Made by a program: the position numbers and the translations under genes | Notes under the pieces: model-generated | Databases searched by the model: none | Told to the model about the DNA's origin: nothing | The model's input: only the letters and a program-made list of their open reading frames with translations | Shown: one piece after another, positions 9,092 to 19,439 of the stretch | Layout: each line of letters begins with the position of its first letter | How positions within the stretch are numbered: position 1 is the stretch's first letter | Source of the DNA: Sphingobacteriales bacterium | Lineage (GTDB): Bacteria > Bacteroidota > Bacteroidia > Chitinophagales > Chitinophagaceae | DNA: 64,000 bases | Assembly (NCBI GenBank): GCA_024642285.1 | Contig: JAHEBJ010000003.1 | Coordinates: forward strand, 1-64,000 | Direction of reading: 5' to 3'

Positions 9092-9871
9092 ATGAGTTAC
9101 GAAATAAAACAAGACGGGAAATTCAGATTTATTGAAGAAGGCGATGGTGAACCACTTATGTTGTTGCATGGATTATTTGGAGCACTGAGCAATTTTCAGT
9201 TTTTAATTGAGCACTTTCGTAAAACCAATAAGGTTATTGTACCCCTTTTGCCCTTACTGGAACTCGACCTGTTACATACCTCAGTTGGCGGCCTGCAAAA
9301 ATTTGTTCAGCGTTTTATTGAGCACCGTGATTACAACAATATTCATCTGTTGGGTAATTCGCTTGGCGGCCATGTGGCACTTGTACATGTATTGAAAAAT
9401 CCCGAACGAATCAAATCTATCATTTTAACCGGTAGCTCTGGTTTATTTGAAAATGGAATGGGTGATACTTATCCCAAACGTGGCGATAAAGAATACATTC
9501 GTAAAAAAACCGAACTCACTTTTTATGACCCGGCCATGGCAACTGATGAATTGGTTAATGAGGTTTTTGAGATAACGAATAACAGGATGAAAGTGATCAA
9601 GATCATTGCACTTGCAAAAAGTGCCATCCGCAATAATTTAGGCGAAGAACTCAACCAGATCAAACAACCCGCTTGTTTGATCTGGGGAAATAATGATACC
9701 ATTACGCCGCCTTTTGTGGCTAAAGAATTTCACCGGCTGATGCCAACCAGCGAATTACATTTTGTAGATAAATGCGGCCATGCGCCCATGATGGAAGTGC
9801 CTGAAGAGTTTAATAAATTGCTCGATACATTTTTAACAAAATTAAAAACACCTGCTGCAACGGTTCAGTAG
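9092..9871 (+). CDS. Alpha/beta hydrolase
   Basis: LLHGLFGALSNF oxyanion loop, GNSLGGHVAL nucleophile elbow, terminal DKCGHAPMMEVPEEF. Confidence 0.9.
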   Translation: MSYEIKQDGKFRFIEEGDGEPLMLLHGLFGALSNFQFLIEHFRKTNKVIVPLLPLLELDLLHTSVGGLQKFVQRFIEHRDYNNIHLLGNSLGGHVALVHVLKNPERIKSIILTGSSGLFENGMGDTYPKRGDKEYIRKKTELTFYDPAMATDELVNEVFEITNNRMKVIKIIALAKSAIRNNLGEELNQIKQPACLIWGNNDTITPPFVAKEFHRLMPTSELHFVDKCGHAPMMEVPEEFNKLLDTFLTKLKTPAATVQ

Positions 9872-10006
9872 TTTGAGTTGTCATAATAGTGGTGCACGGA
9901 TCAACCTGTCAGCTGGTAAATTAAAAACATCCGTTTGCAATTCGAAATACTTTTATCAAACTATAATACGTTATTACGATAACTGTCGCTAACCTAAACC
10001 AGTTAT

Positions 10007-10669
10007 ATGTTAACCATCGATCTAATAAATAGCAATATCCCCCGGTTGCAACTCAAAGACTCGGTAAGTAAAGCATTGCAGCTCATCACCGACTTCAGGG
10101 TTACCCATTTACCGGTGGTCGAAAATGAAAAATTTCTTGGATTGGTAAGCGAAGACGATCTCCTTGATCAGGAAGAACTAAAAATGCCAATCGAACTAAT
10201 GCAGGAATCTTTCATCCTTGATAAAGTACACGACAACGAACATTTTTTAAATGCTGTAACCTGCAGCAACCGTATCGACAGTACTGTTGTACCTGTAATT
10301 AATGATGAAAATGAACTGATGGGTGTTATCACCACCGATATATTATTACACACATTGGGCAATTTTGCCGGTACTAACGAAATTGGCGGCATCATTGTTT
10401 TAGAAATGGAACGCAGCCAGTTTGCCATTTCAGAAATAAGCAGGATCGTGGAAAGTAACGACGCTACAATCCTTCACTTAAATACAACGGTGCATGCAGA
10501 AACCGGAATGCTCACTGTAACACTGCACATCAATAAAAAAGAGATTTCTGCCATAGTAGCAACTTTTGAACGGTACGAATTTGACGTGATTTATTTCTTT
10601 GGCAACGAAAAATTTGAAAATGAAATTCACAGCAACTATCGCCACCTGATGAATTACCTGGATATCTGA
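10007..10669 (+). CDS. CBS domain-containing protein
   Basis: Two CBS repeats (ITDFRVTHLPVVENEKFLGLVSEDDLL; TVVPVINDENELMGVITTDILL). Confidence 0.85.
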   Translation: MLTIDLINSNIPRLQLKDSVSKALQLITDFRVTHLPVVENEKFLGLVSEDDLLDQEELKMPIELMQESFILDKVHDNEHFLNAVTCSNRIDSTVVPVINDENELMGVITTDILLHTLGNFAGTNEIGGIIVLEMERSQFAISEISRIVESNDATILHLNTTVHAETGMLTVTLHINKKEISAIVATFERYEFDVIYFFGNEKFENEIHSNYRHLMNYLDI

Positions 10670-10725
10670 TTACAATTTTTTCTTCCCCGGTATAATACTG
10701 ATTTATTGCTGCAAAGCATATCCTG

Positions 10726-12198
10726 ATGAATGAATGTAAAAAAATAATTTGTTGCCTTCTTATACTTTTCTGCTGCGGACAGCTATATGCTCAAAAATCA
10801 GTTACTCCTAATCTTAGTTTTATTGATACAGCGCTGCTTTCTTCAAATACTCATAAAAAAGTTCGTATCCAGGATATAGAAGTCGTCGGCACTAAAAAAA
10901 CCAAGATATATATTGTATATCGTGAGATCCATTTTAAGAAAGGAGATTCTCTTGCTGTAAAAGATCTGTATAAAGAAATGGAGCAGGCCAGGTTCCAGGT
11001 ATATAATACCACGCTTTTTAATGAAGTAAAATTTGAACTGGTTGCAGTTGATGCTTACAATATAAAGATTACAGTACGTTTGCAGGAACGATGGTACCTC
11101 TATCCCGTTCCCCAATTTCAACTGGTTGACCGAAATTTTAATGAATGGTGGAAAACCTACAATCACAGTCTCAACCGCGTTAACTACGGCATAAAACTGG
11201 TTCACTACAACCTCAGTGGCCGAAGGGACCAGTTGCGTGTTTACTTAATAAACGGATATACCCGAAATATTTCTGTAAGCTATAATGCACCGTACAGCAA
11301 TAATGCACTCACTAAAGGATTTACAATTGGCGCAGGATACAACCAAAAAAGAGAGTTACCCTATAAAACCTCTTACCGTGATTCACTGCTTTTTTATCCC
11401 GTTGACTCGGCTACCATAGCGAAGTCGGAGTTCATTTATAAAAGCTGGCATGTATCTGCCGGATATTCCATAAGACGGGGATTGTTTAAAAAACATCAAT
11501 TCAATGCAAGCTACAGTAGGATTTCGGTACCAGATGAGGTTATCGATAAAAAATATAATCCCAATTATTTTAAAGACTCTGTTACTTCAAAAGGAATTTT
11601 TGACATAAATTATGTTCAAACCTACTCCAATGTAAACAACAGTTCATACCCATTAACCGGCGAAACCTGGTTTTTGGGAATTCAGAAAAGAGGGCTTGGT
11701 TTTACTGGAGGTGTAAATATGCTTTTGCTGGAAGCAGGGTATAACAAATATATCGATATGGGTAAAAACTGGTACAGCACTATCCAGATCAACGGAAAAT
11801 TAAAACTGCCTTTCGACCAGGCCTATATAAACCAGCGTGGGCTGGGTTATGGCGATAATTACCTCCGCGGGCTTGAGTATTATGTAATTGATGGTGTAGG
11901 AACCGCTTTGGCAAAATATACACTCAGGAAAAAACTGATTTCCTTCAACATACCATTTCCGTTCATTCCAAAACTTTTAAACAAGATTCCAATCACAGTC
12001 TTTGCAAAAACTTATGGCGATGTTGGCTATGCTTATACCAAACAGAAATACATTACACTTTTAAATAACCGACTTTTGTATTCGGGTGGATTTGGCATAG
12101 ATATACTTACCTTGTATGATATAAACCTGCGGTTCGAATACAGTTTTAACCAATTAGGCCAAAACGGTTTATTTTTACATAATCAATCAGGATTTTAA
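10726..12198 (+). CDS. BamA/TamA-family outer membrane protein (POTRA + Omp85 barrel)
   Basis: Signal peptide, POTRA-like repeat (IQDIEVVGTKKTKIYIVYREIHFKKGDSL), barrel ending in aromatic FNQLGQNGLFLHNQSGF. Confidence 0.8.
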   Translation: MNECKKIICCLLILFCCGQLYAQKSVTPNLSFIDTALLSSNTHKKVRIQDIEVVGTKKTKIYIVYREIHFKKGDSLAVKDLYKEMEQARFQVYNTTLFNEVKFELVAVDAYNIKITVRLQERWYLYPVPQFQLVDRNFNEWWKTYNHSLNRVNYGIKLVHYNLSGRRDQLRVYLINGYTRNISVSYNAPYSNNALTKGFTIGAGYNQKRELPYKTSYRDSLLFYPVDSATIAKSEFIYKSWHVSAGYSIRRGLFKKHQFNASYSRISVPDEVIDKKYNPNYFKDSVTSKGIFDINYVQTYSNVNNSSYPLTGETWFLGIQKRGLGFTGGVNMLLLEAGYNKYIDMGKNWYSTIQINGKLKLPFDQAYINQRGLGYGDNYLRGLEYYVIDGVGTALAKYTLRKKLISFNIPFPFIPKLLNKIPITVFAKTYGDVGYAYTKQKYITLLNNRLLYSGGFGIDILTLYDINLRFEYSFNQLGQNGLFLHNQSGF

Positions 12199-12236
12199 AA
12201 CCTTAAAACATTTTATTCCGTTTTTTGGGATAAGGT

Positions 12237-13115
12237 ATGAAAATAGCAATATACAGCAGGGGAATTGAAAATAATCAGCACCAGGATATTATCCGTTTAC
12301 TGGACGAGCTTGCATTAAGCGGTATAGAACTGGTATTTTACCAGGATTTTTTCAACCAGTTTTATTCTGCCATCAATTCAAAAGCTAAATACTCAACGTT
12401 CAACTCATCAGAGGATCTGGACGAGTCAATTGATTTTATAATCAGCCTCGGTGGTGATGGAACTTTGCTGGATACCGTTGTAATGGTGAAAGACAAAGGC
12501 ATTCCTGTTGCAGGTATAAATTACGGGAGATTGGGATTTTTAGCAAATATTGGTAAAGAAGACTTGCACGGTGCGGTTGAAGCATTGTTGAACCGAACTT
12601 ACGTGCTTGATAAAAGAACACTCATTCATTTAGACTCTGATCTGCCTTTGTTTGGTGGTGAAAACTATGCGTTAAACGAGTTTACCCTGCATAAAAAAGA
12701 TTCGTCACCAATGATCAAGATACATACTTATCTCAATGGCGAATTCTTAAATACATATTGGGCTGATGGTTTGATAGTGGCTACACCAACCGGCTCTACC
12801 GGCTATTCTTTAAGTTGTAATGGCCCCGTTGTTTTTCCCGAAAGCGGCAGTTTTGTAATTACGCCTGTATCTCCCCATAATTTAAACATTCGCCCTATTG
12901 TTGTGCCCGATAACAATATTATTTCATTTGAAGTAGAAGGACGCACCGATGGTTTCCTTTGCACATTAGACAGCCGCCGTGAAATTGTTTCAAAAGATAT
13001 TCAACTGGCGGTAAAAAAAGAAAGTTTCAATATCAACCTGATTCGCCTCAACGAAAATAATTTTTTACAAACACTGCGTAATAAATTGAGTTGGGGATTG
13101 GATAAGCGTAATTAA
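12237..13115 (+). CDS. nadK: NAD kinase
   Basis: IISLGGDGTLLDTV, GINYGRLGFLA, DGLIVATPTGSTGYSLSCNGP. Confidence 0.95.
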   Translation: MKIAIYSRGIENNQHQDIIRLLDELALSGIELVFYQDFFNQFYSAINSKAKYSTFNSSEDLDESIDFIISLGGDGTLLDTVVMVKDKGIPVAGINYGRLGFLANIGKEDLHGAVEALLNRTYVLDKRTLIHLDSDLPLFGGENYALNEFTLHKKDSSPMIKIHTYLNGEFLNTYWADGLIVATPTGSTGYSLSCNGPVVFPESGSFVITPVSPHNLNIRPIVVPDNNIISFEVEGRTDGFLCTLDSRREIVSKDIQLAVKKESFNINLIRLNENNFLQTLRNKLSWGLDKRN

Positions 13116-13171
13116 GTCACATCTGTAATTAATTTTTGTTTTGTACGTCCTACCTTTGTCGAACACAGGTT

Positions 13172-14158
13172 ATGCCCAACAAAACAAAAAAACTCCGCTC
13201 CATATTTTTTCTTTACTGGTTTCTGCTGGCTTATATTCTTGTGGCCCTCATATGGTGGTTTATTGCCCTTACCCGGCAAAACCAACAAATGGCGAACTAC
13301 GAACTGGAACAACTGCAGCAGACAGATACCCTATACCAGGCTAAATACCAGGAGATAAAATCAGTGGAAAAAAGAAAGACAGCGCAGTATTTTGGCGAAG
13401 GCGTTACTTTTTTCCTGTTGATAGTTGCCGGAGCTGTTTTTGTTTTTCGTGCAGTACGGCGTGAACTGAAAATTAGTGAGCAACAGCAAAATTTCATGAT
13501 CGCCATTACGCATGAATTGAAAACCCCTATTTCGGTTGCGATGCTGAATCTGGAGACCATGCAAAAGCGAAAGCTGGATGAACAGCAACAACAACGGCTT
13601 TTGCAAAACACATTGGAAGAAACCAACAGGATGAATGCACTGTGTAACAATATGCTGCTCTCATCGCAGATAGAAGCCGGTGGCTACCGGCTTACAATGG
13701 AAGAAACCAATATCAGTGAACTGGTCATCAAATGTGTACATGATTTTGAAAACAGGTATCCGCAGCAAAATATTAAAATGGATATAACACCTGATATTTT
13801 TACTGATGGCGACAGGTTGTTGTTACAAATGCTGGTGAACAATCTGGTTGATAATGCCATTAAATACAGTCAGAGAGAATTACCGATATCGGTGCTATTA
13901 TCGGAAAAAAACAACCAGATATTTTTACGGGTTAAAGATGAAGGAAAAGGAATAGCCGAAGAAGAAAGAACAAGAATATTTACAAAATTTTACCGTATCG
14001 GTAATGCGGCCACCAAGGCAGCCAAAGGCACCGGTCTTGGTCTGTACCTTTCAAAAAAAATAGCCGCTCAACACAATGCAAACATTACTGTGACAGATAA
14101 TACCCCGTCTGGCAGTATTTTTACAGTTGTTTTAAATTCATCTGTCGAAAAATCATAG
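13172..14158 (+). CDS. Sensor histidine kinase
   Basis: Two TM segments, H-box FMIAITHELKTPISV, N/G boxes NLVDNAIKYS, DEGKGIAEEE, GTGLGLYLSKKI. TACCTTTG at 13151-13158 supports ATG 13172. Confidence 0.92.
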   Translation: MPNKTKKLRSIFFLYWFLLAYILVALIWWFIALTRQNQQMANYELEQLQQTDTLYQAKYQEIKSVEKRKTAQYFGEGVTFFLLIVAGAVFVFRAVRRELKISEQQQNFMIAITHELKTPISVAMLNLETMQKRKLDEQQQQRLLQNTLEETNRMNALCNNMLLSSQIEAGGYRLTMEETNISELVIKCVHDFENRYPQQNIKMDITPDIFTDGDRLLLQMLVNNLVDNAIKYSQRELPISVLLSEKNNQIFLRVKDEGKGIAEEERTRIFTKFYRIGNAATKAAKGTGLGLYLSKKIAAQHNANITVTDNTPSGSIFTVVLNSSVEKS

Positions 14159-14166
14159 CTTTAAAT

Positions 14167-14874
14167 ATGTTCGCTAAAAAATTTTCAATATTACTGGTAG
14201 AAGATGAAGAGAATTTACAGGAAGCCTTAAAACTTAACCTTGAACTGGAAGGTTATGAAATTACCAGCGCTTATGATGGGGCCGAGGCATTACAAGCGGT
14301 ACAAAAAGAATTTTTCAATCTGATCATTCTCGATATCATGCTGCCTGAAGTGGATGGCATTACCGTTTGTGAAACCATCAGGTTGAGCAATGCAGACATT
14401 CCCATTCTTATCCTCAGTGCAAAAAACAGCAGTGCCGATCGTGTGCTTGGCTTAAAAAAAGGCGCCGATGATTATCTTACCAAACCTTTTAACCTGGAGG
14501 AATTATTAATAAGAGTAAACAACCTGATTAAAAAAAGTGAACGACTCAGTACCAAACAACCAGTACCCGAGATCTATAGTTTCGGAAAAAATAAAATTGA
14601 TTTTAAAGCGTCGGAAGCAATTTCCAGAAAAGGCGAAAAAGTAACACTCACCAAAAAAGAGATCATGTTACTAAAGCTGCTGATCGAAAATAAAAATGAG
14701 GTAGTAACACGTGAGAAAATATTGCAGGTAGTTTGGGGCTACAATGTTTACCCAACCACCCGTACCATTGATAATTTCATACTAAACTTCCGTAAATATT
14801 TTGAGGCCGACAGCCGTGACCCGGAATATTTTCATGCGGTACGTGGTGTGGGCTATAAATTTACTGCTGTATAG
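14167..14874 (+). CDS. OmpR/PhoB-family response regulator
   Basis: REC domain ILLVEDEENLQEAL...LDIMLPEVDG...LTKPFNLEELLIR plus winged helix ending VRGVGYKF. Confidence 0.95.
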   Translation: MFAKKFSILLVEDEENLQEALKLNLELEGYEITSAYDGAEALQAVQKEFFNLIILDIMLPEVDGITVCETIRLSNADIPILILSAKNSSADRVLGLKKGADDYLTKPFNLEELLIRVNNLIKKSERLSTKQPVPEIYSFGKNKIDFKASEAISRKGEKVTLTKKEIMLLKLLIENKNEVVTREKILQVVWGYNVYPTTRTIDNFILNFRKYFEADSRDPEYFHAVRGVGYKFTAV

Positions 14875-16762
14875 TACGGTAGGTATTCAATAACTGAACC
14901 AGGTCGTTTGCCCGGTCGTACATTTCTTTCATCTTTTCTTTTTCGGCAAAAGGCGTGTAGAGTTGAAATTCTATACCATCAATTAATTCCTGCATTTGCA
15001 CCGAAGTTTCATTGCTGATACCTGCCGCATCGGCCTGCTCAGTAATGTTCTTTTTATTGAAAGCTTCGGGATGAATAGAAAGTTTTTTTGCCAGGAAGTT
15101 TTTCAACCCGTCGTTCAATGCCATATAAAAAGCGGGGCCATCTTCATTATAAAGAAATTCTTCGGCTTTCTCCAGCGGATTTACCCGTGTTTCCAAAAGC
15201 TCATCAATCTTTTCAGCTTCTGCCTTATCGTCGTCCGGCTGCGCTATGGATTCCTTATTTCGTTTTTCATACCGCACATCTCTTTTCAGCCAAATTATCA
15301 GCCCGATGATGATTAAGACTGCTATTACACTTACAACACGCAGGCGATTGCTGAAAAATTTCGCAAGGAAATTCTTCTCAGGTTTTGAGTCTGTTTCCGC
15401 AATAATTTTTTTAGGCCTTCCTGTTCCTTTTGTAACAGTTATTTCAATTGACTGTGTGCTGGTTGCTTTATAAACGCCTGCTGCATTATCAAAATAACTA
15501 AAACTCAATGCCGGAATAGTGTACCTGCCCGGCTTTGACATAGTAAACGGAAACTCAAATATTTTTCTTCCGCTTACAGGTACGGTTCCTTTAAATAGAT
15601 CGTCGCTGGCTTGTGAATCGAATCCCTCTATGCCATCGGGCCATTTTATCTCCGGCGCATTTACCATTTGCAGGTTACCCGATCCGCTGATGATGATTGC
15701 CAGTTTTCCGGCATCATCGGTACTGAAATTATTTTTTTCAACCTTTGCCTGAATTTCAAAACTTCCCACAGCGCCTTTAAAATTTTCGGGCTTACTTATT
15801 TCGGGTAATGGATTTACGGTAACAAACACTGGTTTATTGTACAAGCTTACCTTATGGAATTCCATTCCCTCGGGCGGAATCGTTGCATCGGTAAAATCCC
15901 TGAACAGATCATTATACAATGAGCGTTGCTGATCAATATAGGCCGCCTTAATAAATTGAACATTGTTTTCAATTTCGGCGATACCAAGGTCGAGTTTGCC
16001 GGGCAATAGCGGATACAGTTGTGCCCTGCGGATCGTATATACATTGTATTCCCTGCCTTCATACTCCTCTACCCGGTAACTCATATCATTAGGCTGTTGC
16101 AGATCAATAACTGAAAATCCATTGAAGGAAGGATTTTTGATCATGTTGCTTTCACTCTTCAACCTTGTGTATAGTTTAAAAGTGGCAACAACCGGTTCAC
16201 CTACGTAGCAGGAGTTTTTATCAACCCATCCACGTACAAACATATTTTTGTTGATCTTATCAACAGCATTTTCGCCTTTGCGTAAAATGAAATCTTTGTA
16301 AGATGACCGTGGTGCAGGCTCTGCAAACGGATCAGTACTGCTGAATGGAGAATTGACCGGCCCGCTGGTGCTGCCACTACTATTTGCAGTTACTTTTACT
16401 TTAACCGGGTTGCTTTTCAGATCTATACCATCAGCTTTTGCCAGAGCCGGAGGAATAGTAAAATTGCCAACAGCCTTTGGTTTCAATAAAAAATTCAAAG
16501 CAATATATCTTTTTACTGCACCGTTAATCATTGTCATGCCGCTCTCCTGATTGGGACCGCTGACGATAATAAAATTTTTCAGGCTGGGCGGAACAATCTG
16601 CTGAACTTCGGTAGCATTTTCAACCATCAGTTTAAGCTGGGTAAATTCATCTTTACCAATTTGTGAGGGAGATACTGTTGCGTTAAACTTTAACTGTGCA
16701 TTTGCATCACCAGCAGCAAACAGTAAAATCAATAAAATTATTTTTTGTAGAGTTGAACGCAT
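14861..16762 (-). CDS. BatD family protein
   Basis: Signal peptide, LKFNATVSPSQIGKDEFTQLKLMVENA, repeated Ig-like BatD domains, FVRGWVDKNSCYVGEPVVATFKLYTR, C-terminal TM. Confidence 0.88.
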   Translation of the reverse strand: MRSTLQKIILLILLFAAGDANAQLKFNATVSPSQIGKDEFTQLKLMVENATEVQQIVPPSLKNFIIVSGPNQESGMTMINGAVKRYIALNFLLKPKAVGNFTIPPALAKADGIDLKSNPVKVKVTANSSGSTSGPVNSPFSSTDPFAEPAPRSSYKDFILRKGENAVDKINKNMFVRGWVDKNSCYVGEPVVATFKLYTRLKSESNMIKNPSFNGFSVIDLQQPNDMSYRVEEYEGREYNVYTIRRAQLYPLLPGKLDLGIAEIENNVQFIKAAYIDQQRSLYNDLFRDFTDATIPPEGMEFHKVSLYNKPVFVTVNPLPEISKPENFKGAVGSFEIQAKVEKNNFSTDDAGKLAIIISGSGNLQMVNAPEIKWPDGIEGFDSQASDDLFKGTVPVSGRKIFEFPFTMSKPGRYTIPALSFSYFDNAAGVYKATSTQSIEITVTKGTGRPKKIIAETDSKPEKNFLAKFFSNRLRVVSVIAVLIIIGLIIWLKRDVRYEKRNKESIAQPDDDKAEAEKIDELLETRVNPLEKAEEFLYNEDGPAFYMALNDGLKNFLAKKLSIHPEAFNKKNITEQADAAGISNETSVQMQELIDGIEFQLYTPFAEKEKMKEMYDRANDLVQLLNTYRTIQQ

Positions 16763-16850
16763 AATCAGGATAACAAAAATAACGGATTACAGACAGTCTC
16801 AAATCCCTGAAAAGTATAAACGGGTTAAATGATTTGTTAAACTAGCTGTT

Positions 16851-17558
16851 TTACAAATCGCCCAATTGTGGACGAATAACAATTTCCTCCACACAGGCCT
16901 GTAAAGAAAGGTGTGCAGCCGCATAAACCATTTTGGCTATATCGGCAGTTTCCATAATTCGTTTGGGATCTATTCCGCTGCCGCTCCAGCTATCTGTAAA
17001 AGCTGCGCCCGGTAAAACATGGGTTACTTTAATGCCGTGGGGCATCATTTCCTTGCGAAGGTTTTTGCTGAAACCGTATAGTGCATATTTTGAAATGCTG
17101 TAAGATCCGCCATTGTCATAGGCATCTAAAGCGGCTATGGAACAAATATTGAAAATGTGACCACTACGGGCTTCTACCATCCCTGGCAACAATAAACGGG
17201 TTAAATTATAAGCACCATAAAGATTTACGTCGATCGTTTTCTCCAGCATACCTTCTTCTTCGTTATGAACACTACCAGGGATGAATGTACCGGCGTTGTT
17301 TACCAGAATATCTACCTTATCGGTTTGGCGCAATATCCATTTGGCAAATTCACGTACAGCAATCTTATCGCCAACATCGCAGGTTTTAGTATACATATTT
17401 ACCCGTGGGAAACGGCCTTGCAATTCTTTGCCGGCCATTTCAAGTTCTACCTGATTACGGGCACAAAGAAAAAAGCTATGCCCCTGCTTGTCATGGGCAA
17501 ATATTTCTGCAATGGCTTTGCCTAATCCTTTTGATGCCCCGGTAATTACTATGTTCAT
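16851..17558 (-). CDS. SDR family oxidoreductase
   Basis: TGASKGLGKAIAEIF Rossmann motif, NNAGTF, YSISKYAL catalytic motif. Confidence 0.93.
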   Translation of the reverse strand: MNIVITGASKGLGKAIAEIFAHDKQGHSFFLCARNQVELEMAGKELQGRFPRVNMYTKTCDVGDKIAVREFAKWILRQTDKVDILVNNAGTFIPGSVHNEEEGMLEKTIDVNLYGAYNLTRLLLPGMVEARSGHIFNICSIAALDAYDNGGSYSISKYALYGFSKNLRKEMMPHGIKVTHVLPGAAFTDSWSGSGIDPKRIMETADIAKMVYAAAHLSLQACVEEIVIRPQLGDL

Positions 17559-17636
17559 CTTTTTTTGTTAATTCGTTATCTTGCAATGATGTGTAAAGTT
17601 AGTGATCTATTCATTTAAATACATTACAACCAATTA

Positions 17637-18335
17637 ATGCCGAAATACAAACATCTTTTCTTTGATCTGGACCATACCCTTTGGGACTTTGATGCCAATG
17701 CGAAAGAAACCCTTGCTGAATTGTACTCCATTTTCGGTCTGAATGAAAGAATTGGAATTGCGTTCGAGAATTTTTATCCTAAATATCTTTTTCATAACGA
17801 AATCCTTTGGGACCGCTATCACAAAGGACAAATAAGCTCTGAGGAGTTAAAATGGAAACGGATGTGGCGCACCATGCTGGATTTTAAAATTGCCGATGAA
17901 CCGTTGGCAAGGGATATGAGCAGCAAATTCCTGGAGATACTGCCCACAAAAAAATTACTCTTTCCGCATACAATTGAGATTCTGGAATATCTTACCGAAA
18001 AAAATTATATGCTGCATTTAATTACCAATGGATTTGAAAAAACCCAATGGAGCAAATTAAATAACAGCGGACTGAATGGATATTTTAAAGAAGTGATCAC
18101 ATCGGAAGGCAGCAACAGCCTTAAACCCAAAAAAGAAATTTTTGATTTTGCTTTATTAAAAGCCATGGCTACTTTACCTGAAAGTATCATGATTGGCGAT
18201 AACCAGCATGCCGATATACAGGGAGCTATTGATGCCGGGTTGGACACCGTATTTGTAAACCACATCAACGCAATGCCCGAAACAAAACCAACCTACACGA
18301 TCACTCATTTGAAAGAACTGGAACAGATATTTTAA
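17637..18335 (+). CDS. YjjG-type HAD hydrolase (noncanonical pyrimidine nucleotidase family)
   Basis: FFDLDHTLWDFDANAKETL motif I, LITNGFEKTQWSKLNNSGL, MIGDNQHADIQGAIDAGLDTVFVN. Confidence 0.88.
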   Translation: MPKYKHLFFDLDHTLWDFDANAKETLAELYSIFGLNERIGIAFENFYPKYLFHNEILWDRYHKGQISSEELKWKRMWRTMLDFKIADEPLARDMSSKFLEILPTKKLLFPHTIEILEYLTEKNYMLHLITNGFEKTQWSKLNNSGLNGYFKEVITSEGSNSLKPKKEIFDFALLKAMATLPESIMIGDNQHADIQGAIDAGLDTVFVNHINAMPETKPTYTITHLKELEQIF

Positions 18336-18397
18336 ACGATTGGGCAAAAAAAAATCATTCCGGTTTGGAATAGTTTTCAAAATAATTTTAAGACAAA

Positions 18398-18613
18398 CTA
18401 CATAGAAACTGTTTTTGCCTTGTCTTTGCAACAGGCTTTAGCAGCACTTGCATCTTTGTCGGTTTTTGCACAACCTTCTTTGCCGGCTGTTTTAGTGCAG
18501 CAGGCTTTTCCTTTAGCGCACTTCTTTTTCTTTTTTCCTTTATCACCGGTGTGGGCAAATGCAGCACCTGCAACAAACAAGCAAGCTGTAGCAAATAAAA
18601 ATACTTTTTTCAT
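18398..18613 (-). CDS. Small secreted Lys/Cys-rich protein, uncharacterised
   Basis: Signal peptide MKKVFLFATACLFVAGAAFA, then a mature peptide of about 51 aa with six Cys and many Lys. -7-like TACGTTTG on minus strand at 18636-18643. Confidence 0.7.
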   Translation of the reverse strand: MKKVFLFATACLFVAGAAFAHTGDKGKKKKKCAKGKACCTKTAGKEGCAKTDKDASAAKACCKDKAKTVSM

Positions 18614-18690
18614 GATTATAATTTTAATTGATTTTCAAACGTAAAAATAGGGTACAAATTGCATAGTGCCAACAACAAACCTGTTAAATA

Positions 18691-19347
18691 TTACAGGGTT
18701 GCAATTACTGTCACCCCTCCTTTTACAGCCTGGTTCAGCTCTACATTAACTTTGGTTCCAACCGGCAAAAGCAAATCAACACGGCTGCCAAATTTAATAA
18801 AGCCCATTTCCTCTGTTTGCTTTACTTTTTGGCCTAACTGCAAATAATTTACAATACGTTTTGCCAATGCACCTGCAATTTGCTTAACAAGCACTTCGGT
18901 ATTACCTTTTTTTATAACAACTGAATGTCGCTCATTGTCGGTAGATGATTTGGGATGCCACGCTACAAGGTACTTACCTTTGTGATATTGGTTATACACC
19001 ACTTCTCCATCCAGGGGGTTGCGGTTAACATGCACATTGGCCGGACTCATAAAAATAGAAACCTGCAATCGTCTGTCTTTAAAATATTCCACATCGGTGG
19101 TTTCCTCTATAACAACCACTTTCCCATCCGCAGGTGCTACAATTGCATTTTCCGAAATGGTAAGTACCCGGTTGGGTATCCTGAAAAAAGAAATAAGAAA
19201 AAGTAGTAAGCCAAAGGTTAGAAAAAAGATGAACAGACAAAGCCACATCAACGAAGCGCTGAAAAAATAAAACACAGATATGTTTATTGCTCCAAATATT
19301 AATGTAGCGATAGCAATACTTTTATATCCCTCACGGTGTATGGTCAT
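18691..19347 (-). CDS. psd: Phosphatidylserine decarboxylase family protein (short form)
   Basis: ENAIVAPADGKVVVIEE...FMSPANVHVNRNPLDG...MGFIKFGSRVDLLLPVGT (autocatalytic GS motif). Confidence 0.9.
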   Translation of the reverse strand: MTIHREGYKSIAIATLIFGAINISVFYFFSASLMWLCLFIFFLTFGLLLFLISFFRIPNRVLTISENAIVAPADGKVVVIEETTDVEYFKDRRLQVSIFMSPANVHVNRNPLDGEVVYNQYHKGKYLVAWHPKSSTDNERHSVVIKKGNTEVLVKQIAGALAKRIVNYLQLGQKVKQTEEMGFIKFGSRVDLLLPVGTKVNVELNQAVKGGVTVIATL

Positions 19348-19439
19348 TTTTTTAGATTGAGTTGCAAATATAACCAGTTATAGTTTATCAGTTTTAAGTT
19401 ATGAGTTGGACTCAATTAGTTTAAAATCGGAATCGCAGT

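Noticed and set aside
18420-18644. Plus-strand ORF opposite the Lys/Cys-rich small protein
   Set aside because: The minus frame has a proper signal peptide, ordered Cys pattern and promoter-like box; the plus frame looks like an antisense shadow.
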